Made by a program: the position numbers and the translations under genes. From positions 30,468 to 94,467 of the forward strand of contig RHMC01000005.1 in the NCBI GenBank assembly GCA_003719395.1: DNA of 64,000 nt, read 5' to 3'. This stretch comes from Streptomyces altiplanensis (GTDB lineage: Bacteria > Actinomycetota > Actinomycetes > Streptomycetales > Streptomycetaceae). The notes under the pieces are model-generated. The model was given only the letters and a program-made list of their open reading frames with translations. It ran no database searches and was not told where the DNA came from. Shown here piece after piece: positions 47,910 to 57,290 of the stretch. Numbering within the stretch: position 1 is the first letter of the stretch; the number at the start of each line of letters is the position of its first letter.

Positions 47910-49327
47910 CTCTCCCCACGGAGACTGCCCACCCCGAACTCGAGGGCCTGGGTACGTACGAATTCGGCTGGGCCGACTCCGACGCGGCCGGCGCCACTGC
48001 CAAGCGCGGCCTATCCGAGGACGTCGTACGCGACATCTCGGCGAAGAAGAACGAGCCGGAGTGGATGCTGAAGCTGCGGCTCAAGGGCCTCAAGCTGTTC
48101 GGCAAGAAGCCCATGCCGAGCTGGGGCTCCGACCTGTCGGGCATCGACTTCGACAACATCAAGTACTTCGTGCGGTCCACCGAGAAGCAGGCGGAGTCCT
48201 GGGAGGACCTGCCGGAGGACATCAAGAACACGTACGACAAGCTCGGGATCCCCGAGGCGGAGAAGCAGCGCCTCGTCGCCGGTGTCGCCGCGCAGTACGA
48301 GTCCGAGGTCGTCTACCACCAGATCCGTGAGGACCTGGAGGAGCAGGGCGTCATCTTCCTCGACACGGACACCGCGCTCAAGGAGCACCCGGAGCTCTTC
48401 CAGGAGTACTTCGGCACGGTCATCCCGGTCGGCGACAACAAGTTCGCGTCACTGAACTCGGCCGTGTGGTCCGGCGGATCGTTCATCTACGTACCCAAGG
48501 GTGTCCACGTCGACATCCCGCTCCAGGCCTACTTCCGCATCAACACGGAGAACATGGGCCAGTTCGAGCGGACGCTGATCATCGTCGACGAGGACGCCTA
48601 CGTCCACTACGTCGAGGGCTGCACCGCCCCGATCTACTCCTCCGACTCGCTGCACAGCGCCGTCGTGGAGATCATCGTCAAGAAGGGCGGCCGCTGCCGC
48701 TACACGACGATCCAGAACTGGTCGAACAACGTCTACAACCTGGTCACCAAGCGCGCCGTGGCGTACGAGGGCGCGACCATGGAGTGGGTCGACGGCAACA
48801 TCGGCTCCAAGGTGACGATGAAGTACCCGGCCGTCTACCTGATGGGCGAGCACGCCAAGGGCGAGACCCTGTCGATCGCCTTCGCGGGCGAGGGCCAGCA
48901 CCAGGACGCCGGTGCCAAGATGGTCCACATGGCGCCGAACACCTCCTCCAACATCGTCTCCAAGTCGGTGGCGCGAGGCGGCGGCCGCACCTCCTACCGC
49001 GGTCTGATCGAGATCGGCGAGGGAGCCCCCGGCTCCAAGTCGAACGTGCTCTGCGACGCGCTGCTCGTCGACACGATCTCCCGCTCGGACACGTACCCGT
49101 ACGTCGACGTGCGCGAGGACGACGTGTCCATGGGTCACGAGGCGACCGTCTCCAAGGTCTCCGAGGACCAGCTCTTCTACCTGATGAGCCGCGGCATGAC
49201 CGAGTTCGAGGCCATGGCGATGATCGTGCGCGGCTTCGTCGAGCCGATCGCCAAGGAGCTGCCCATGGAGTACGCCCTGGAGCTCAACCGGCTGATCGAG
49301 CTGCAGATGGAGGGTTCGGTCGGCTAA
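47906..49327 (+). CDS. sufB: Fe-S cluster assembly scaffold protein SufB
   Basis: A 473-residue scaffold subunit of the SufBCD complex, intact and without an intein. The N-terminal helical part ([31 protein letters not shown]) is followed by the beta-helix: [60 protein letters not shown], and the C-terminal helices with [20 protein letters not shown]. Conserved cysteines in VEGCTAP and SNVLCDALL are present. Start overlaps the sufR stop. sufD begins 58 nt later. Confidence 0.98.
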   Translation: MTLPTETAHPELEGLGTYEFGWADSDAAGATAKRGLSEDVVRDISAKKNEPEWMLKLRLKGLKLFGKKPMPSWGSDLSGIDFDNIKYFVRSTEKQAESWEDLPEDIKNTYDKLGIPEAEKQRLVAGVAAQYESEVVYHQIREDLEEQGVIFLDTDTALKEHPELFQEYFGTVIPVGDNKFASLNSAVWSGGSFIYVPKGVHVDIPLQAYFRINTENMGQFERTLIIVDEDAYVHYVEGCTAPIYSSDSLHSAVVEIIVKKGGRCRYTTIQNWSNNVYNLVTKRAVAYEGATMEWVDGNIGSKVTMKYPAVYLMGEHAKGETLSIAFAGEGQHQDAGAKMVHMAPNTSSNIVSKSVARGGGRTSYRGLIEIGEGAPGSKSNVLCDALLVDTISRSDTYPYVDVREDDVSMGHEATVSKVSEDQLFYLMSRGMTEFEAMAMIVRGFVEPIAKELPMEYALELNRLIELQMEGSVG

Positions 49328-49385
49328 GGCCCCGTACCCCCGCAGCGACTGACTTTCGACCCAGAGAGAGAGCACTACGACAGCC

Positions 49386-50605
49386 ATGGCTGAGGCTCAG
49401 AACGCCCCCAAGGACCTCCGGCAAGCTACGGTCCAGGGGGGACCCCCACCGGTGGGTTCCACCACCGCCGGCACGATCGCGGTGGCTGCCGACTCCACCG
49501 TCGCCACGCGCATGAGCGCCCCGCCGTCCTTCGACGTGGCGGACTTCCCCGTGCCGCACGGCCGCGAGGAGGAGTGGCGGTTCACGCCGCTGGAGCGCCT
49601 GCGCGGGCTGCACGACGGCACCGCCGAGGCCGGCGGCGTACTCACCGTCGAGGTGACCGCCCCCGAAGGCGTCACCGTCGAGACGGTGGACCGCACCGAC
49701 GCGCGGCTCGGCAGGGCCGGCACCCCGGTGGACCGCGTCGCCGCCCAGGCGTACAGCTCCTTCGAGAAGGCCTCGGTCGTCTCGGTGCCCAAGGAAGCCG
49801 TCCTGACGGAGCCCATCCGCATCCCGTCCACCGGCGAGGGCGGCACGGCCTACGGCCACCAGGTCGTCGAGCTGGGCGCCTTCGCCGAGGCTGTCGTCGT
49901 CATCGACCACACCGGTGACGCCGTGCTCGCCGCCAACGTCGACTTCGTCGTCGGCGACGGCGCGAAGCTGACCGTCGTCTCCGTGCAGGACTGGGACGAC
50001 ACGGCCGTGCACGTCTCGCAGCACAACGCGCGGATCGGGCGCGACGCCTCGTTCAAGTCGGTCGTGGTGACGTTCGGGGGCGATCTCGTACGTCTCAACC
50101 CGCAGGTGCAGTACGCGGGCACCGGCGGCGAGGCCGAGCTCTTCGGCCTGTACTTCACCGACGCGGGCCAGCACCAGGAGCACCGCCTCCTGGTCGACCA
50201 CAACACCCCGCACTGCAAGTCGAACGTCGCCTACAGGGCGCGCTCCAGGGCGACGGCGCGCACGCCGTGTGGATCGGCGACGTGCTGATCCAGGCCGCCG
50301 CCGAGGGCACGGACACGTACGAGATGAACCGCAACCTCGTCCTCACGGACGGCGCGCGCGTCGACTCGGTCCCCAACCTGGAGATCGAGACCGGCGAGAT
50401 CGTCGGCGCCGGCCACGCCTCGGCGACCGGCCGCTTCGACGACGAGCAGCTCTTCTACCTCATGTCGCGCGGCATTCCGGCCGGCGAGGCCCGCCGCCTC
50501 GTCGTCCGCGGCTTCTTCGCGGAGCTCGTCCAGCAGATCGGTCTGCCCGACGTCGAGGAGCGCCTCCTCGTCAAGATCGACGCCGAGCTGAAGGCGTCCG
50601 TCTGA
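49386..50605 (+). CDS. sufD: Fe-S cluster assembly protein SufD, one frameshift
   Basis: A ~405-residue partner of SufB in the SufBCD scaffold. The core is clear: FPVPHGREEEWRFTPLERLR, AAQAYSSFEKASVVSVPKEA, VVSVQDWDDTAVHVSQHNAR, TGGEAELFGLYFTDAGQHQE, DHNTPHCKSNVAYR, then after a slip at about 50236 VWIGDVLIQAAAEGTDTYEM and [20 protein letters not shown]. The N-terminus has an unusual in-frame segment (PKDLRQATVQGGPPPVG) encoded by a palindrome-rich stretch around 49409-49455 that looks like an inserted repeat. The stop overlaps the next start (TGATG). Confidence 0.94.
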
Positions 50606-50922
50606 TGGCCTTCGTCAAAGCCTGTGCGCTGAGCGAGCTGGAGGACGACACCCCGAAACGGGTGGAGCTCGACGGCACGCCGGTGTCCGTCGTCCGCACC
50701 GAGGGCGAGGTGTTCGCGATCCACGACATCTGCTCGCACGCGAACGTCTCCCTCTCGGAGGGCGAGGTGGAGGACTGCATGATCGAGTGCTGGCTGCACG
50801 GATCGAGCTTCGACCTCCGCACCGGCAAGCCCTCCGGCCTTCCCGCGACGCGCCCCGTCCCCGTATACCCCGTCAAGATCGAAGGGGACGATGTGCTCGT
50901 CTCCGTCACCCAGGAGTCCTGA
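50605..50922 (+). CDS. Rieske-type [2Fe-2S] ferredoxin in the suf operon
   Basis: A 105-residue soluble Rieske ferredoxin of the non-haem iron oxygenase component type. Cluster ligands are Cys43 and His45 in DICSHANVSL and Cys62 and His65 in ECWLHGSSFDLRTG. There is no signal peptide, unlike the Rieske protein at 16.5 kb. It overlaps sufD by TGATG and precedes sufC by 7 nt, a standard position in streptomycete suf operons. It may deliver electrons for cluster assembly; the partner is not known. Confidence 0.95.
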   Translation: MAFVKACALSELEDDTPKRVELDGTPVSVVRTEGEVFAIHDICSHANVSLSEGEVEDCMIECWLHGSSFDLRTGKPSGLPATRPVPVYPVKIEGDDVLVSVTQES

Positions 50923-50929
50923 GACACCC

Positions 50930-51694
50930 ATGGCAACGCTTGAAATCCGCGACCTGCACGTTTCCGTCGAGGCCGACAACTCCACCAAGGAGATCCTCAA
51001 GGGCGTCGACCTGACCGTGAAGCAGGGCGAGACCCACGCCATCATGGGCCCCAACGGCTCCGGCAAGTCCACCCTCGCGTACTCGATCGCCGGTCACCCC
51101 AAGTACACGATCACCAGCGGCACCGTCACCCTCGACGGCGAGGACGTCCTGGAGATGTCCGTCGACGAGCGCGCCCGCGCCGGCATGTTCCTCGCCATGC
51201 AGTACCCGGTCGAGGTCCCCGGCGTCTCGGTCTCCAACTTCCTGCGCACGTCGGCGACGGCGATCCGCGGCGAGGCCCCCAAGCTGCGCACCTGGGTGAA
51301 GGAGGTCAAGTCCGCGATGGAGCAGCTCCAGATGGACCCGGCCTTCGCCGAGCGCAACGTCAACGAGGGCTTCTCCGGCGGTGAGAAGAAGCGCCACGAG
51401 ATCCTCCAGCTGGAGCTCCTCAAGCCGAAGATCGCGATCCTCGACGAGACCGACTCCGGCCTCGACGTCGACGCCCTGCGCCAGGTCTCCGAGGGCGTCA
51501 ACCGCGTCCACGCGAGCGGCGAGGTCGGCACGCTGCTGATCACGCACTACACGCGCATCCTGCGCTACATCAAGCCGGACTTCGTGCACGTCTTCGCCAA
51601 GGGCAAGATCGTCGCGTCCGGTGGGCCGGAGCTTGCCGACAAGCTCGAGGCCGAGGGCTACGAGGAGTACACGAAGGGTGGCGTAACCGCGTGA
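50930..51694 (+). CDS. sufC: Fe-S cluster assembly ATPase SufC
   Basis: A 254-residue ABC-type ATPase that drives the SufBCD scaffold. Walker A MGPNGSGKSTLAY, Q-loop AMQYPVEVPGVS, the SufC-type signature GFSGGEKKRHEILQ, Walker B AILDETDSGLDVDAL and switch His in LLITHYTRILRYI are all present. ATG 50930 gives the usual ATLEIRDLHVSVE start. Its stop overlaps the sufS GTG (GTGA). Intact. Confidence 0.98.
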   Translation: MATLEIRDLHVSVEADNSTKEILKGVDLTVKQGETHAIMGPNGSGKSTLAYSIAGHPKYTITSGTVTLDGEDVLEMSVDERARAGMFLAMQYPVEVPGVSVSNFLRTSATAIRGEAPKLRTWVKEVKSAMEQLQMDPAFAERNVNEGFSGGEKKRHEILQLELLKPKIAILDETDSGLDVDALRQVSEGVNRVHASGEVGTLLITHYTRILRYIKPDFVHVFAKGKIVASGGPELADKLEAEGYEEYTKGGVTA

Positions 51695-52947
51695 CACAGC
51701 TGCCGGGCCTTCTCGACACCGAGGCGATCCGCAAGGACTTCCCCCTGCTGGATCGTGTGGTCCACGACGGGAAGAAGATCGTTTACCTGGACAACGCGGC
51801 GACTTCCCAGAAGCCCCGCCAGGTACTCGACGCGCTGAACGCGTACTACGAGCAGAGCAACGCCAACGTCCACCGTGGCGTCCACGTGCTCGCCGAGGAG
51901 GCCACGGCGCTGTACGAGGGCGCCCGCGACAAGGTCGCCGCCTTCATCAACGCGCCGAGCCGCGACGAGGTCATCTTCACCAAGAACGCCTCGGAGTCGC
52001 TCAACCTCGTGGCGAACATGCTGGGCTGGGCCGACGAGCCCTACCGCGTGGACGCCGAGACCGAGATCGTCATCACGGAGATGGAGCACCACTCCAACAT
52101 CGTGCCGTGGCAGCTGCTCTCGCAGCGCACGGGCGCGAAGCTGAAGTGGTTCGGCATCACCGACGAGGGCCGTCTCGACCTGTCGGACATCGACGAGGTC
52201 ATCACCGAGAAGACGAAGATCGTCTCCTTCACGCTGGTCTCGAACATCATGGGCACGGTCAACCCGGTCGAGGCGATCATCCGCCGCGCCCAGGAGGTCG
52301 GCGCGCTGGTCTGCATCGACGCCTCGCAGGCCGCGCCGCACATGATCCTCGACGTACAGGCGCTCCAGGCCGACTTCGTGGCCTTCACTGGACACAAGAT
52401 GGTCGGCCCGACCGGCATCGGTGTGCTCTGGGGACGCCAGGAGCTGCTGGAGGACCTCCCGCCGTTCCTCGGCGGCGGCGAGATGATCGAGACCGTGTCG
52501 ATGAGCTCGTCGACGTACGCTCCGGCTCCGCACAAGTTCGAGGCGGGTACGCCCCCGATCGCCCAGGCCGTCGGCCTCGGCGCGGCCGTGGACTACCTCA
52601 CCGCGATCGGCATGGACAAGATCGCGGCGCACGAGCACGCGATCACGGAGTACGCGATCAAGCGGCTCAAGGAGGTCGAGGGCCTGCGGATCATCGGCCC
52701 GACGACGGCCGAGGACCGCGGGGCGACGATCTCCTTCACGCTCGGCGACATCCACCCGCACGACGTGGGCCAGGTCCTCGACGAGCTGGGCATCGCGGTC
52801 CGGGTCGGACACCACTGCGCGCGGCCCGTCTGCCTGCGGTACGGAATTCCTGCGACCACGCGAGCGTCGTTCTATCTGTACTCCACGCCGGCCGAGGTCG
52901 ATGCCCTCGTCGAGGGCCTGGAGCACGTCCGGAACTTCTTCGGCTGA
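51691..52947 (+). CDS. sufS: Cysteine desulfurase SufS
   Basis: A 418-residue PLP enzyme that extracts sulphur from cysteine for cluster building. The PLP-binding Lys236 is in AFTGHKMVGPTGIGVLWG, the persulphide Cys376 in RVGHHCARPVCLRYG, and YLDNAATSQKPRQVLDAL and TEMEHHSNIVPWQLL are group II desulfurase marks. Group II enzymes need a partner to accept the sulphur, here SufU encoded next. GTG 51691, coupled to sufC. Confidence 0.98.
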   Translation: MTQLPGLLDTEAIRKDFPLLDRVVHDGKKIVYLDNAATSQKPRQVLDALNAYYEQSNANVHRGVHVLAEEATALYEGARDKVAAFINAPSRDEVIFTKNASESLNLVANMLGWADEPYRVDAETEIVITEMEHHSNIVPWQLLSQRTGAKLKWFGITDEGRLDLSDIDEVITEKTKIVSFTLVSNIMGTVNPVEAIIRRAQEVGALVCIDASQAAPHMILDVQALQADFVAFTGHKMVGPTGIGVLWGRQELLEDLPPFLGGGEMIETVSMSSSTYAPAPHKFEAGTPPIAQAVGLGAAVDYLTAIGMDKIAAHEHAITEYAIKRLKEVEGLRIIGPTTAEDRGATISFTLGDIHPHDVGQVLDELGIAVRVGHHCARPVCLRYGIPATTRASFYLYSTPAEVDALVEGLEHVRNFFG

Positions 52948-52958
52948 GGGCTGGGATC

Positions 52959-53423
52959 GTGAAGCTTGATTCGATGTACCAGGAAGTCATCCTGGACCAC
53001 TACAAGCACCCGCACGGGCGGGGCCTGCGCGACGGCGACGCCGAGGTGCACCACGTCAACCCGACGTGCGGCGACGAGATCACGCTCCGCGTGAAGTACG
53101 CCGGTGACACCGTCGAGGACGTCTCGTACGAGGGCCAGGGCTGCTCCATCAGCCAGGCCAGCGCCTCCGTGCTGAACGATCTGCTGGTCGGCAAGGAGCT
53201 GGCCGAGGCGCAGAAGATCCAGGCGACCTTCCTGGAGCTGATGCAGTCCAAGGGCCAGATCGAGCCGGACGACGCGATGGAGGAGGTGCTGGAGGACGCG
53301 GTCGCGTTCGCCGGTGTCTCGAAGTACCCGGCGCGTGTGAAGTGTGCTCTGCTGAGCTGGATGGCATGGAAGGACGCGACGGCCCAGGCACTGGGCGAGA
53401 GCGCCGAGAGGAAGACCGCATGA
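52959..53423 (+). CDS. sufU: Zinc-dependent sulfurtransferase SufU
   Basis: A 154-residue SufU/IscU-fold protein that takes the persulphide from SufS. The three zinc-site cysteines are Cys37 (NPTCGDE), Cys62 (GQGCSIS) and Cys129 (VKCALLSW), with Asp39 as the fourth ligand, and the SufU-type insert between the second and third cysteines is present, which separates it from IscU. Start GTG 52959 (KLDSMYQEVILDHYKHPHG). Stop overlaps the next ATG (ATGA). Confidence 0.96.
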   Translation: MKLDSMYQEVILDHYKHPHGRGLRDGDAEVHHVNPTCGDEITLRVKYAGDTVEDVSYEGQGCSISQASASVLNDLLVGKELAEAQKIQATFLELMQSKGQIEPDDAMEEVLEDAVAFAGVSKYPARVKCALLSWMAWKDATAQALGESAERKTA

Positions 53424-53779
53424 GCGAGAACACCGCGACACCCACCGAGACCGAGACCGTGACGACCAAGCCGGCCACCGAGGAGGAGGTCCGCGAGGCG
53501 CTGTACGACGTGGTCGACCCGGAGCTGGGTATCGACGTCGTCAACCTCGGTCTGATCTACGGCGTCCACATCGACGACTCGAACATCGCCACGCTCGACA
53601 TGACGCTGACGTCCGCGGCCTGCCCGCTGACCGACGTCATCGAGGACCAGGCGAAGTCGGCGACCGAAGGCATCGTCAGCGAGCTGAAGATCAACTGGGT
53701 CTGGATGCCGCCGTGGGGTCCGGACAAGATCACGGACGACGGCCGCGAGCAGCTTCGCGCGCTCGGCTTCAACGTCTGA
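53420..53779 (+). CDS. sufT: MIP18/DUF59-family Fe-S assembly factor (SufT-like)
   Basis: A 119-residue protein of the MIP18 family that helps mature Fe-S proteins. After a Thr/Glu-rich N-terminal ~20 residues, it shows VREALYDVVDPELGIDVVNL, MTLTSAACPLTDVIEDQ with the conserved reactive Cys, and the end WVWMPPWGPDKITDDGREQL. ATG 53420 overlaps the sufU stop. Last gene of the suf operon, followed by a strong terminator. Confidence 0.95.
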   Translation: MSENTATPTETETVTTKPATEEEVREALYDVVDPELGIDVVNLGLIYGVHIDDSNIATLDMTLTSAACPLTDVIEDQAKSATEGIVSELKINWVWMPPWGPDKITDDGREQLRALGFNV

Positions 53780-53830
53780 GACCAGCGGACCGACGGACCA
53801 GCAGGTCCAGCAGACCGGTACGCCCGGTCG

Positions 53831-53864
53831 AGAGGCCCCCGGCAAGCACCTGCCGGGGGCCTCT
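53831..53864 (+). terminator. Terminator of the suf operon
   Basis: A perfect 14-bp GC-rich stem (53831-53844 with 53851-53864, 6-nt loop; arm AGAGGCCCCCGGCA) lies 52 nt after the last suf gene. It is followed by TC only, no U-run. It may also serve the convergent membrane protein gene. Confidence 0.8.
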
Positions 53865-53899
53865 TCGCCGTGCTGCCGGGAGGAAACAGCCGGACGGAG

Positions 53900-55011
53900 T
53901 CATCGGTCCGGCGAGGACGCGGCCTCGGCGAGGACCGGGGCCAGGTCCTCCTTGCGGATGCGCTGGTCGACGTAGAGCAGGCCGGTCACCAGCTGGGGGA
54001 AGGTGGTGGCGATGATCTGGCTGATGATGCTGCCCAGCAGGATGAACACCAGGTACGTCCCCATCGAGGCGACGACCTCCGTGACGCCGGGTTCGGGGCC
54101 GAGGTCCGCCATGCCGGGCATGCTCGACATCGCGCCGATGACCGTGAGCGGGAACTGGACGATGTAGCCCGCGACCATGGCGATGATCCAGGCCAGCATG
54201 GTGCTGCCGAAGATCCGCCACCAGGAGCCCTTCACCAGCCGGGCCGAGCGGCGCAGCGCGGCGACGGGTCCCTGGGACTCGAAGACCACGGCGGCCGGGG
54301 CGAGGCTGAACAGCACCCACATCCAGACGGCCACCGGCATGGACGCGAGCATCAGGAGGAAGCCCAGGGCGGCCCAGCCTCCGGACGCGCCGTCCGAGAC
54401 CAAGGAAACTATCAGGGCGACGTAACTGGCCGTGAACAGCGCCATGACGAGTGCCGCGGCGACCCAGGGCAGCAGCATCGCGCCGATCACGGCGGGCACC
54501 CGGGGCCGGGCGCGGCGCCACACCGTGCCGATCGTGGTACGGCGGCCGAGTACCGCGTCCTGGAGGACGGCGGGGCAGGTGGCCATGACGGTCGCGGTGG
54601 TGACCACCATGGCCAGTACGGCGACGATCCACACCACGCCGAAGGCGGCCGCCAGTGACCACGCGGCGCCGGAGTCGAGGGAATCGCCGTACCGGTCGGA
54701 GTACGGACCGGAGCGGAAGACCTTCTCCAGGTCGTCGCGTGTCGCAGAGAACTCGACCGCCGCGGCGCGGCCACCACCAGGAGCGCGCCGCCGTACGCCA
54801 GCGCGGCTATGCCGAACAGCTGCTTCCCGTACCGGCCCATCGTGGCGAACGTGCCGCCCAGCAGGTCCCCGAACCGGAGCGGGCCGAGCGGGATCACGCC
54901 CGGCTGGGGCGGCCGGGGCGGCGGCGTCCACCCGCCGCCCCAGCCGGGCGGCGGGTGGCCTCCGTACGGTCCGCCGCCGTGGGGGCCGTTCCAGCCCGAA
55001 TCGTGCGCCAC
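53900..55011 (-). CDS. Multi-pass membrane protein with Pro/Gly-rich N-terminus (GPDPase membrane-domain-like), one frameshift
   Basis: A ~370-residue membrane protein. The N-terminal ~45 residues are rich in Gly/Pro (GPHGGGPYGGHPPPGWGGGW, then TPPPRPPQPG), followed by LGPLRFGDLLGGTFATMGRY and about six long hydrophobic helices (FGVVWIVAVLAMVVTTATVM, FLLMLASMPVAVWMWVLFSL, YLVFILLGSIISQIIATTF). ESQGPVAALRRSARLVKGSW is the conserved loop of the glycerophosphoryl diester phosphodiesterase membrane-domain family, although no phosphodiesterase domain is present. The frame slips at about 54765. GTG 55011 follows GGAGGG. It diverges from the SMR pump gene; function unknown. Confidence 0.8.
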
Positions 55012-55098
55012 GTTCCCTCCGTTGTGCTCCGTGCCCTGACCGGGCGCTACACCGTAACCGGTGCCCGTGGCGGGTGGAGCGGCGCCGGGGGCATGGAT

Positions 55099-55138
55099 GT
55101 GTACGGCCGTACACAACGATATGTACACTCGTACGCAT
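55099..55138. promoter_or_regulatory. Twin palindromic operator over the SMR-tetR promoter
   Basis: GTGTACGGCCGTACAC (55099-55114) is a perfect 16-bp palindrome; a second, imperfect site ATGTAC-ACTC-GTACGCAT follows at 55121-55138 with the same GTAC half-site. A -10 TACACT (55124-55129) lies in the second site and ends 7 nt before the SMR ATG (leaderless). The -35 would fall inside the first palindrome. The obvious ligand is the TetR-type regulator encoded as second gene of the same operon. Confidence 0.7.
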
Positions 55139-55457
55139 GCCTTATGTACTGCTGGCCGCGGCCATCGCGGCGGAGGTGGCCGGGACCACGGCCATGAAGT
55201 ACAGCGACGGTTTCACCAAGCTGTGGCCCTCGCTCGGCACCGCCGTCGGCTACCTGCTGGCCTTCACCCTGCTCGCGCAGACGCTCAAGACCATGTCGGT
55301 GGGCACCGCCTACGCGATCTGGGCGGGCGTCGGCACCGCGGCCGTCGCCGCCATCGGCATGTTCTTCCTGGGGGAGTCGGCGAACGCCGTCAAGCTGGCG
55401 GGGATCGCCCTCGTCATCGGCGGAGTCGTCCTGCTCAACCTCGGCGGCGCGCACTGA
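55137..55457 (+). CDS. Small multidrug resistance (SMR/EmrE-type) efflux protein
   Basis: A 106-residue four-helix proton-coupled exporter of cationic compounds. The membrane-embedded Glu of helix 1 is in YVLLAAAIAAEVAGTTAMKY, followed by SDGFTKLWPS, helix 3 AYAIWAGVGTAAVAAIGMFF and FLGE, and helix 4 LAGIALVIGGVVLLNLGG. This order (GTTAMKYSDGFTK, YAIWAGVG) is of the EmrE/QacC multidrug branch rather than SugE. It overlaps the following tetR gene by TGATG. Confidence 0.94.
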   Translation: MPYVLLAAAIAAEVAGTTAMKYSDGFTKLWPSLGTAVGYLLAFTLLAQTLKTMSVGTAYAIWAGVGTAAVAAIGMFFLGESANAVKLAGIALVIGGVVLLNLGGAH

Positions 55458-56043
55458 TGGCCCGCCGTCACGACCCCGAGCGCCGCCGGCGGATCATCGA
55501 CGCCGCGATACGGGTCGTCGGGAGCAAGGGCATCGCGGGGCTGAGCCACCGGTCGCCGCGGCCGAGGCCGATGTGCCGCTCGGCTCGACGACGTACCACT
55601 TCAAGACCCTCGACGAGCTGATGGTCGCCGCGCTGCGGCAGGCCGGTGAGGGCTTCGCGAAGGCGGTGAGCGCACGCGGCGCCTTCGAGGACCCGCACGC
55701 CGATCTCGCGGACGAACTCGCCCGGTTGCTGGGGGAGTGGCTGTCCGGGGACCGTACCGGAGTGGAGCTGGAGTACGAGCTCTACCTGGCCGCGCTGCGC
55801 CGGCCCGCGCTGCGTCCTGTCGCCGCCGAGTGGTGCGCGGGCCTGGCGGACCGGCTGGCGCGGCGCACCGACCCGGTCACGGCGCGGGCGCTGGTCGCGC
55901 TGATGGACGGGATCTGCCTCCAGGTGCTGCTGACCGGGACGGCGTACGACGCGGAGTACGCCCGCGAGATGCTGGCCCGCGTCCTCGCCGAGACCGCGAA
56001 CGCGGCCGGCGCCGCCTCCGGCGCCCGCCGCCGATGTCCGTGA
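55457..56043 (+). CDS. TetR-family repressor of the SMR pump, one frameshift
   Basis: A ~195-residue regulator. The N-terminal HTH reads HDPERRRRIIDAAIRVVGSK, GIAGLSHR, then after a slip at about 55550 AAAEADVPLGSTTYHFKTLD and ELMVAALRQAGE, the standard TetR helix 2-3 and recognition helix. The C-terminal ligand domain follows (LEYELYLAALRRPALRPVAA, VALMDGICLQVLLTG). Its ATG overlaps the SMR stop, so pump and repressor are made together, and paired palindromes sit on their promoter. An inducer is likely a cationic antimicrobial (inference). Confidence 0.87.
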
Positions 56044-56265
56044 CCGGACAGCCGTGACCGGACAGAAGACCCCGCGGTCCGTACGGGTCGCGCTCCACCA
56101 CCGGCGTCAGCCGCTTCAGCCGGCTCGTGCCCGCCGCGCCGGGCGTGCGGCGGTGCGGGCCCGCGCTCCCGGTCCTCGTCCCCCTCCGAGGGCTTCGGGA
56201 GGCACCGGCGCCCGGCATCCGGGACCGGTTCGCCTCGGCGTGCCGGTCCCGGTTAGCGTTCGGAC

Positions 56266-57257
56266 ATGACCGATACGACTGCTACTCGCACCACCGGCGC
56301 CGTCGCCGCCGGGCCTCGCCACCCTCGGCCGCGGACGGCACCGTCCTCGACACCTGGTTCCCCGCCCCCGGGCTCGTCGCCGAGCCGGGCCCCGCCGGCA
56401 CCGAGCGCCTCACCGCCGAGCGCGCCGCCGAACTGCTCGGCGCCGCCGCGCCGAAGGCCGTCGGCCCCGACGCCCGCCGCGGCGTGGAGGTCGTCGCCGT
56501 CCGTACGGTCATCGCCTCGCTCGACGACAAGCCGCTGGACGCCCACGACGCGTACCTGCGCCTCCACCTCCTCTCGCACCGCCTGGTCCAGCCGCACGGC
56601 CAGAACCTGGACGGCGTCTTCGGCCTCCTCGCCAACGTCGCCTGGACCTCGCTCGGCCCGGTCGCCGTCGACCAGCTGGAGACGGTACGGCTGAACGCCC
56701 GCGCCGAGGGCCTGCACCTCCAGGTCACCTCGGTCGACAAGTTCCCGCGCATGACGGACTACGTCGCCCCCAAGGGCGTCCGCATCGCCGACGCCGACCG
56801 CGTCCGCCTCGGCGCGCACCTCGCCGAGGGCACCACCGTGATGCACGAGGGCTTCGTCAACTTCAACGCCGGCACGCTCGGCACCTCCATGGTCGAGGGC
56901 CGCATCTCCGCCGGCGTGGTCGTCGGCAACGGCTCCGACATCGGCGGCGGCGCGTCCACCATGGGCACCCTCTCGGGCGGCGGAAACGTCCGCATCACCA
57001 TCGGCGAGCGCTGCCTGGTCGGCGCCGAGGCGGGTGTCGGCATCGCGCTCGGCGACGAGTGCGTCGTCGAGGCGGGCCTGTACGTGACGGCGGGCACCCG
57101 CGTCACGATGCCCGACGGCCAGGTCGTCAAGGCCCGCGAGCTGTCCGGCGCGAGCAACATCCTCTTCCGCCGCAACTCGGTGACCGGCACCGTCGAGGCC
57201 CGCCCGAACAACGCGGTCTGGGGCGGCCTGAACGACGTGCTGCACAGCCACAACTGA
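56266..57257 (+). CDS. dapD: Tetrahydrodipicolinate N-succinyltransferase DapD, one frameshift near the start
   Basis: A ~330-residue enzyme of the succinylase branch of lysine and meso-diaminopimelate synthesis. After [15 protein letters not shown] the frame slips at about 56315, then continues [16 protein letters not shown]. The body includes [20 protein letters not shown], the left-handed beta-helix ([40 protein letters not shown]) and the end [23 protein letters not shown] 56266 is preceded by TAGCGT (56254-56259) with a 6-nt gap, a leaderless arrangement. DapD is needed for peptidoglycan, so the slip is surely an error. A hairpin follows. Confidence 0.93.
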
Positions 57258-57262
57258 TCATC

Positions 57263-57285
57263 GGCGGCCGCGCCCTGCGGCCGCC
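57263..57285 (+). terminator. Hairpin after dapD
   Basis: A perfect 9-bp stem, GGCGGCCGC (57263-57271) with GCGGCCGCC (57277-57285) and a 5-nt loop, 5 nt after the dapD stop. Confidence 0.6.
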
Positions 57286-57290
57286 TGATC

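Noticed and set aside
47906..49327. Intein in SufB
   Set aside because: Mycobacterial SufB often has one; here the 473-residue protein is colinear with intein-free SufB.
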